A DNA stretch of 52,776 bases, taken from positions 1-52,776 of the forward strand of contig JAPEVC010000239.1 in assembly GCA_027946555.1 (NCBI GenBank). Reading direction: 5' to 3'. A program made the translations under genes and the position numbers. The DNA is from Gnomoniopsis sp. IMI 355080. Its lineage: Eukaryota > Ascomycota > Sordariomycetes > Diaporthales > Gnomoniaceae. The notes below the pieces were generated by a model. The model ran no database searches, was not told the DNA's origin, and saw only the letters and a list, made by a program, of their open reading frames with translations. Shown here in pieces: positions 47,465 through 52,776 of the stretch (positions are counted from its first letter, which is position 1; each line of letters begins with the position of its first letter).

Positions 47465-48026
47465 TTATATAGTACAAATATGTGATGCAATTCGTCGGGA
47501 CACATTTAGGATGAGAGATGCCTATTCACGCCGCCTTTGGGGTCTGGGAACATTTACGACCTGTACGAAGACAGGATAGAATGAGACTCGCAAACTTCAA
47601 GCATCGCAAGTAAATAATTGCTGCTCTGGATTGACTCGATGCGAGCTCCCGAACATAAAATAGGGACCGCCAACGCAGATCACGAGTGACACAAGACAGC
47701 CTGCCCACTGTGACGGGGCGTCTCTTATTCTGCCAAATTTAATGCCTGCATAAGAGGGTTACAGTACACAAGAATTCCTAGGGAATCTCGGCCTCGCGTG
47801 ACTTCTGATGCACAGTACTTCATCTACTAGGCGCACTATGCGCCAGGGTTTCGATAGCTATTCTTGATTATGCAGTCCCCACACCGGATAACAGTTTTAG
47901 GTATCTCGAGAGAAGTCGAAGCACGGAGGCGCAAAAAGCACCAAGATCGTCCATAGAAAACCACTTCCGGAAAACCCATCAGGGAAAGAGTAAAAGAAGG
48001 TGTATTCATCGATGGAAAAAAAGAAC
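47465..48026. other. Intergenic, nothing recognised
   Basis: About 560 bp between the hydroxylase gene and the tRNA. No gene or obvious repeat was seen. Confidence 0.55.
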
Positions 48027-48111
48027 TCCCTCGAACCGGATTTGAACCGGTGACCTGTGGATGGCTTTAATCTATTACAGTCCATCGCTCTGCCAACTGA
48101 GCTATCAAGGG
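48027..48111 (-). tRNA. tRNA-Tyr (anticodon GTA) with a 12-nt intron
   Basis: The minus strand folds as a tRNA: acceptor CCCTTGA/TCGAGGG with discriminator A, D arm GCTC-AGTTGGCA-GAGC, and T arm ACCGG-TTCAAAT-CCGGT. The anticodon GTA is at 48078-48076. A 12-nt intron follows position 37 (48074-48063), as in eukaryotic tRNA-Tyr genes, so splicing by the tRNA endonuclease is required. The outermost anticodon-stem pair is A-C. No CCA is encoded, as expected in the nucleus. A T-rich run lies just beyond its 3' end on the minus strand (AAAAAAA on plus, 48016-48022), a likely Pol III terminator. Confidence 0.95.
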
Positions 48112-48812
48112 TTTGTGCTCCACTGTTGCTTGGATGTTACATCGGGTACTTCTATTATATACTGTTTGTAATTAGCTTGACTAGCCGAAAATTCTGCAGT
48201 GTCGATGCATTGATAGTGGGACCACACTTCAGAGCAGTACCACTGATATTACAATCAATTTGCCCTCTCTTTTGATCGTGCAGCAGAACTTCCAATCCTC
48301 GCTATATTCCCGGTCTCTTTGTTTTCTCCGAGATCTCATGTATCAGTTTCCTTCCACCTTCCACTTGCCTAGTGACTGGTTGTTACTATCTTATGCCACT
48401 TCCCACCTCCTACAGTTCAGAAGGGGATAGCATGTACATCAGGACGCTATATTGTGATGGACTATGGACCTAGACCTGTCGAGACTATCACCATCTACAA
48501 GGAACGTTCCCTCGCTTGTGCAAAGGAAGCCAGCCTCTTTTATCCCGAGTGAACGTGCGACGGCCGGCGGCCGCTCACCCTCGATACACAAAGGCCACCC
48601 TCAAAGGTCTCGGGAGTGGACATATTAAACATTTGCCTTGTCTGCACCTCGATTCACAGGTCTGGTAATCACAATCGGAAAGGCTTAGAAGAGCCTTAGG
48701 AAAGATTTCAAAGCATCGAGATGTCTTGCGTTCGACGGACGTGCATTATCTTGAAATTTATTTCCCATATATTTATTTCCACGTCCATAGTACCATACCC
48801 ACGCATTAGGCA
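48112..48812. other. Intergenic, nothing recognised
   Basis: About 700 bp between the tRNA and the 3' end of the GMC gene. No gene was seen; a GC-rich inverted string GCCGGCGGCC lies near 48560. Confidence 0.55.
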
Positions 48813-50839
48813 TCAAGCGTACAAGTCGGGGTAAGCTGCTTTGATATAGTCGGCGCCCTAAAAGACATGTCATTAGCTGAACTTCAAAGTCAATGACTGC
48901 CATAGAGATTTTTACCTTCTCTCCAATCATGTAAACAGCGTTCTGGATACGGCAGTCTGGAATTATGGGGATGACTGATGCATCAATCACCCGGAGCTTG
49001 TCCACACCAAACACCCTCAACTTGCTATCGACGGCACCCTGCTGCACATCCTTGCCCATGCGAATCGTTCCACATGGGTGGAAGCCTGTCTGCGAACGCT
49101 CCTTGATCATGGTGTCCATTGCCTCGTCCGATTGGCGGGGCATGGCCCAGGGGTAATCCTCACCAATCATGTCCTTCATGCCCTCGCCGTTCATCAGAAT
49201 GTCGTCAACGAAACGCACACCTTGGCGCAAGGCGACCAGGTCAAGATAGTTCTCAAAAAAGTTAATGTTGACCTTTGGCTGCTCGAGTGGGTCTTTCGAG
49301 TTCAGCGTAACGGTGCCCTTTTTTGAGAGAGGGCGGAGCAGGTCGACTATAACAGTGAGCCAGTCACCTTCCGGCGGACAGGGAATATGCCACTGAAATG
49401 CATCGGAAAACATGGGCACAAAGTCGATCTCAAAGTGAGGTTGACCGCCCGGGCCGAAAGGATCCACGCCTCCGTTCTTCTTCTTATATTCGACATACGT
49501 TGCATCCTTCTCGAGCCACGAGTCGATGCGTGGAAGTCCCACTATCTCAAGAAGGCCACTCGTGTATGGGCCCTTGTTCCTTTGTGCGTAAGCGGAGACG
49601 GCAGCATCATGAGCCAGCCCCGGGCGGAGAATATGGCTGTCGAGGCCTGTGCCGTCTTTCAGACGGAAAACATGAGGCATGATGGGATGGTCCAGGAGGT
49701 TTTGGCCCACGTGCTCTGACGTGGCGACGGGCGCGATACCAAATTCTTTGAGTGTTTTCTCCGGACCGATGCCAGATAGCATAAGCAACTTTGGCGACTC
49801 GAAGACGCCTTGGGACACGATGACCTCGTAGTTGGCGTGGAACTGGTAGATCTCACCATCCGGCCCTTGTACTTCCACACCTGTGGCTTTGCCGTCCTCT
49901 ATGATTAATTTTCTGGATTGCGTTTGTCCAAGGACAGCTATGTTGTCTTTGCCCGTGAGATACAACCAGCTCCCAGAGCGCTTGCCGTTGTAAATGGAGT
50001 TGGTGCAACGCCACAAGCCACGCATGGTGCCGTTGTGAACGTCGTCGGTTAGCTCTTCACCTTTGCTAACCCATGCTCTCTCAAGGGCATTGCGGAATGG
50101 CGCGAGCTCTGGCACGAGGTCTGCGTGGGAGACTGGCAGTGGGCCGTCTTTGCCAATATAGTTCAGCTCGGAACGATACATGCCTGGATCGTCATGATAT
50201 GTTGCCGGCTATCTTGCATGTTAGTATACCAGCCTTATAATCTCTACATCAAAGCCTGACACTTACCTTGTAGAGATACTCCCTCACGTTCTTCCACGTC
50301 CAATCGTCGCCTCCAAACTCTTCCCATTCGTCAAATGTCGCAGACGATCCTGGAAGCCACGTGTAATAATTCAGGGCTGAACTACCGCCAAGTACTTTAC
50401 CACGGGTGTTGGGCTTTTCCACGCGGGTGTGTTCCGGCCGATCGATCATTGTCGTCTTATATGCCCCTTTTCATCTGTCAGCACGGTTTCAAAATCAAAG
50501 GATGGGAAGATGAGCAGGACAAGGGGCAAAGGGAAGCATTCTAGGCAGTTTTCAGTCAGAGCGAAGAACTTACAATCGTATTTGCTGCCTCGCAGCTCAA
50601 AAGCACGAGCTGGAGTCGTGATAGCATCGATGTCTTCTGGGTTTCCCTTTCCAGCCTCAATGACAAGAATGTTTACATTGGGATTTTCCGCAAGGCGGCC
50701 AGCAACTACACAGCCCGCAGTGCCACCTATGATGCTACTCGTTAGCCAGGAAGTACTTGTCACAGGATTTCGGGCAAGTACCTCCAACGACGATAAAGTC
50801 GAAATTCTTCGGGGCGTCTTGAATCGATTTGGAAGACAT
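48813..50839 (-). CDS. GMC family FAD oxidoreductase
   Basis: Predicted 582-residue glucose-methanol-choline flavoenzyme. Exons are 50839-50782, 50726-50574, 50466-50267, 50208-48916 and 48857-48813. The last exon is only 15 codons and supplies the conserved end (EK-GADYIKAAYPDLYA); reading through intron 4 would give a false long C-terminus. Motifs: FDFIVVGGGTAG (FAD-binding GxGxxG, residues 13-24), VIEAGKG, GKVLGGSSALNYY (GMC signature 1), GVFESPKLLMLSGIG (signature 2), FHPCGTIRMG with the catalytic His, and IQNAVYMIGEK. There is no signal peptide, so it is probably an intracellular alcohol oxidase or dehydrogenase. It may oxidise a hydroxyl of the cluster product to a ketone. It lies beyond the tRNA, so cluster membership is uncertain. 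Confidence 0.92.
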
Positions 50840-51549
50840 TTCTTCAGTTTGGTGCAGCGGAGGATCTTCCGATTATGGAACTTGGAAGCTCCTGGACGGC
50901 CGAGGTAAAAAGATGCTGAATTGGCTGGATATTATAAGAGTAGAGTCTGCGGTGATGCTTGAATCATCAGGGTAAGAGTTGCTGACGAGCAACCGGCTTC
51001 TTATACGCGAGCAAGAAAACGTACATACCCAATGACCAAGTTGGGAAAGGCTCCACTCTGACACGGCGATGATGTAGGCAAAGTCGACAATCTTGTGTAA
51101 ACGATCCAAAGGCTGCGCGAAAACCTCGAAAACCACGATTCAACCTTCGGTAAGTTCCATGTTGAACAATGATGCAGGGTACCTGCGACCCATCCAAGCC
51201 AGCACATGAAAGCAGGGTCATGATTGCACATCTTGCTGCGGATATGGCTCGGAGTTGGCCACACACAGCTCGCTCACAATAGCCCTGCACAGATGCGGTG
51301 AGTCAGCACTGTACGTACGAGCCCTGCACAATTGAGTCTCACAGCGTCCTAATACTGGCGAGGAGGCAAAAAATGCCGAGAATTCACCAGTTATCTGGTT
51401 TAGACCACGCCGAATATCCGTACAGGGCGATTTGTTGATGAAAATGCAGCACTCAATAGCAACAAACCCACTTATTATAGGCTCCCTATACGGCCCAATA
51501 GGAACAATTAGTGCTTGTTGACACAGCGAGCCCTGTGGCGAAGTTTCTC
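50840..51549. other. Intergenic, GMC promoter side
   Basis: About 700 bp upstream of the GMC gene. No gene or strong motif was recognised. Confidence 0.5.
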
Positions 51550-51559
51550 ATTGAAGATT

Positions 51560-52158
51560 CAAACAATTCCATGCTGCCTGCAATATGCATATGTTAGGGT
51601 AGCTATGCTCGAACAGCCCTCTGATGCCACTCCTGAGTCTTCTTGTCTTAGTACCGAGAACTTCAATTTCAGCTTACCTCCCGCAAAATCCTTTCAACCA
51701 GGCTCTCGCCTCTGCAAACAATGTGAGTCTCTCAAGCTTTGAATATGAACGAGTGAATATGACTTTTACTTACGGTCAAGCACTCCTTGTCGTGGTACAG
51801 GACACACTTTGTACGCGCAAGGATACAAGTACCATGCCATCCAGCTCCGAACTCGAATCCAGTGAACCCCATCGCGGAAAGTATGGACAGTTCTGTCCAA
51901 GACATGTATGCCTAGAGTATCTTTATATTCGCGAAAGCATTTTTGCTACTTTAACATGGTCAGCGTGCCCAGGTGGGTGTCCCCTAGGAGCCAGTCGTTC
52001 AACCACGAGTGGTGTAAATTCAGAATGACACTCACATAACACTCAGGCAGGCGTGAAATGTAGATCTTTTGGTCGTTGGGAGGCCTTGGAAATTTAGATG
52101 CACCAACGATGAAGATTATTACTGTGATAACTACAGAGATGTATCTGAAAAAATGCAT
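51560..52158 (-). CDS. Possible small Cys-containing secreted protein, incomplete model
   Basis: The ATG at 52158 starts a strong signal-peptide-like stretch (MHFFRYISVVITVIIFIVGA) followed by a polar segment ending LPECY, with a GTGAGT donor at 52035. Further along the minus strand a frame reads WYLYPCAYKVCP...GVLDQARAWLKGFCG across an intron with a GTAAGT donor at 51773 and TGCAG acceptor (exon 51711-51678), then another GTAAGC donor. Pro-x-Cys at the front, with C-x4-C and DQ-x3-W-x3-FC at the back, is reminiscent of CFEM proteins, but I could not join the first exon to the next in phase. The real gene may be different or decayed. Confidence 0.3.
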
Positions 52159-52696
52159 GGTGTGTAATTTGTGACGTAAAACTTCCGGCTATTGATGCAG
52201 GAGGACGTTTGTGAGACCGAGGCAAAAGCATGGGATTTATTGTATGTTTGATCCAAAATTGCGACGGGAAAGGATGGCGAAAACCTCGACAAGTAAGTGC
52301 TCCAAGAAGCATGAAGTTTTAATAGCTTTGCGGAGCTTACGTCCGTGAAGAACTTGGTGTGCTCCCGTCTGAAGGCTGATTTGTCTGGCATATGTCACGC
52401 TGACGCCCGTCAACAGTCTAAGCCGTCGACTTTACTTAGCGTCCTGCGTTTAATAGATCTCCTCCGCGCGATATCTGCATACGGTAGCGAAGATTAATAG
52501 GACCTGACAACCGTTATTTTTCACCCATAAGAGTTCGGAAGGTCACGTATAAAAAATCGCTATATATCCGTTATACAGGCAGTTCTAGCTACCCTGGGCG
52601 GCAGGCAGGCCTCATCTTAAAGATATTGCGAAAATGGAAGTCATTATAAATATCGAGAGGAAGGCACGCCGTGTGAAGCCTATAGCGGGAAGCCGA
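52159..52696. other. Right-end flank, nothing recognised
   Basis: About 540 bp without a convincing gene. Short open frames here have no domain or splice support. Confidence 0.5.
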
Positions 52697-52776
52697 GAAG
52701 AAGAAGAAGAAGAAGAAGAAGAAGAAGAAGAAGAAGAAGAAGAAGAAGAAGAAGAAGAAGAAGAAGAAGAAGAAGA
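52697..52776. repeat. (GAA)n microsatellite
   Basis: Uninterrupted GAA repeat, at least 26 units, running into the window end; it may be truncated or an assembly edge. Confidence 0.95.

Noticed and set aside
48685..48812. C-terminal extension of the GMC protein by read-through of intron 4
   Set aside because: Splicing to 48857 restores the conserved GMC ending, while the read-through tail has no family match.

Overview
The window is from a filamentous ascomycete (Pezizomycotina). Genes carry short GT-AG introns, and there are 26S proteasome, HET, WSC and Zn2Cys6 proteins, a secondary-metabolite gene cluster, and a nuclear tRNA-Tyr with an intron after position 37. The class cannot be fixed from the sequence alone. 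Exon structures below were worked out by hand from splice signals and protein continuity; domain names come from recognised motifs, not searches.

Layout. 1-6 kb: a small three-exon Gly/Ala-rich secreted protein and a WSC-domain membrane protein in otherwise sparse DNA. 6.5-14.4 kb: a HET-domain gene, a decayed second copy of the 5' end of the C2H2 gene that lies 5 kb further on, a broken ankyrin gene, then the intact C2H2 gene. 14.8-22.7 kb: conserved genes, a VNX1-like vacuolar cation/H+ exchanger and the proteasome ATPase RPT6.

23.8-47.5 kb (perhaps to 50.8 kb): a biosynthetic cluster. In order: a highly reducing polyketide synthase of about 2616 residues (KS-AT-DH-MT-ER-KR-ACP, no thioesterase), a divergent Zn2Cys6 regulator, a cytochrome P450, a PLP alpha-oxoamine synthase, a 3-ketosphinganine-reductase-like SDR facing it head to head, an MFS exporter, and a SUR2-like sphingoid hydroxylase facing the exporter head to head. 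Beyond a tRNA-Tyr lies a GMC flavin oxidoreductase. The inferred logic: the PKS builds a fatty chain; the oxoamine synthase releases it by decarboxylative condensation with an amino acid; the SDR reduces the 3-ketone; the hydroxylase, P450 and possibly the GMC enzyme oxidise the product; the MFS protein exports it. This is the logic of sphinganine-analogue metabolites (fumonisin, AAL-toxin and sphingofungin/myriocin types). Lack of tricarballylate-esterification genes, a PKS methyltransferase with a degenerate SAM motif, and a C4-hydroxylase-like enzyme all point to a sphingofungin/myriocin-like compound rather than a fumonisin.

Regulatory signals that stand out are two near-identical 32-bp repeats centred on a perfect 17-bp palindrome containing CGG-N3-CCG in the exporter/hydroxylase promoter, and at least five intergenic copies of the 10-bp palindrome TACCTAGGTA across the window.
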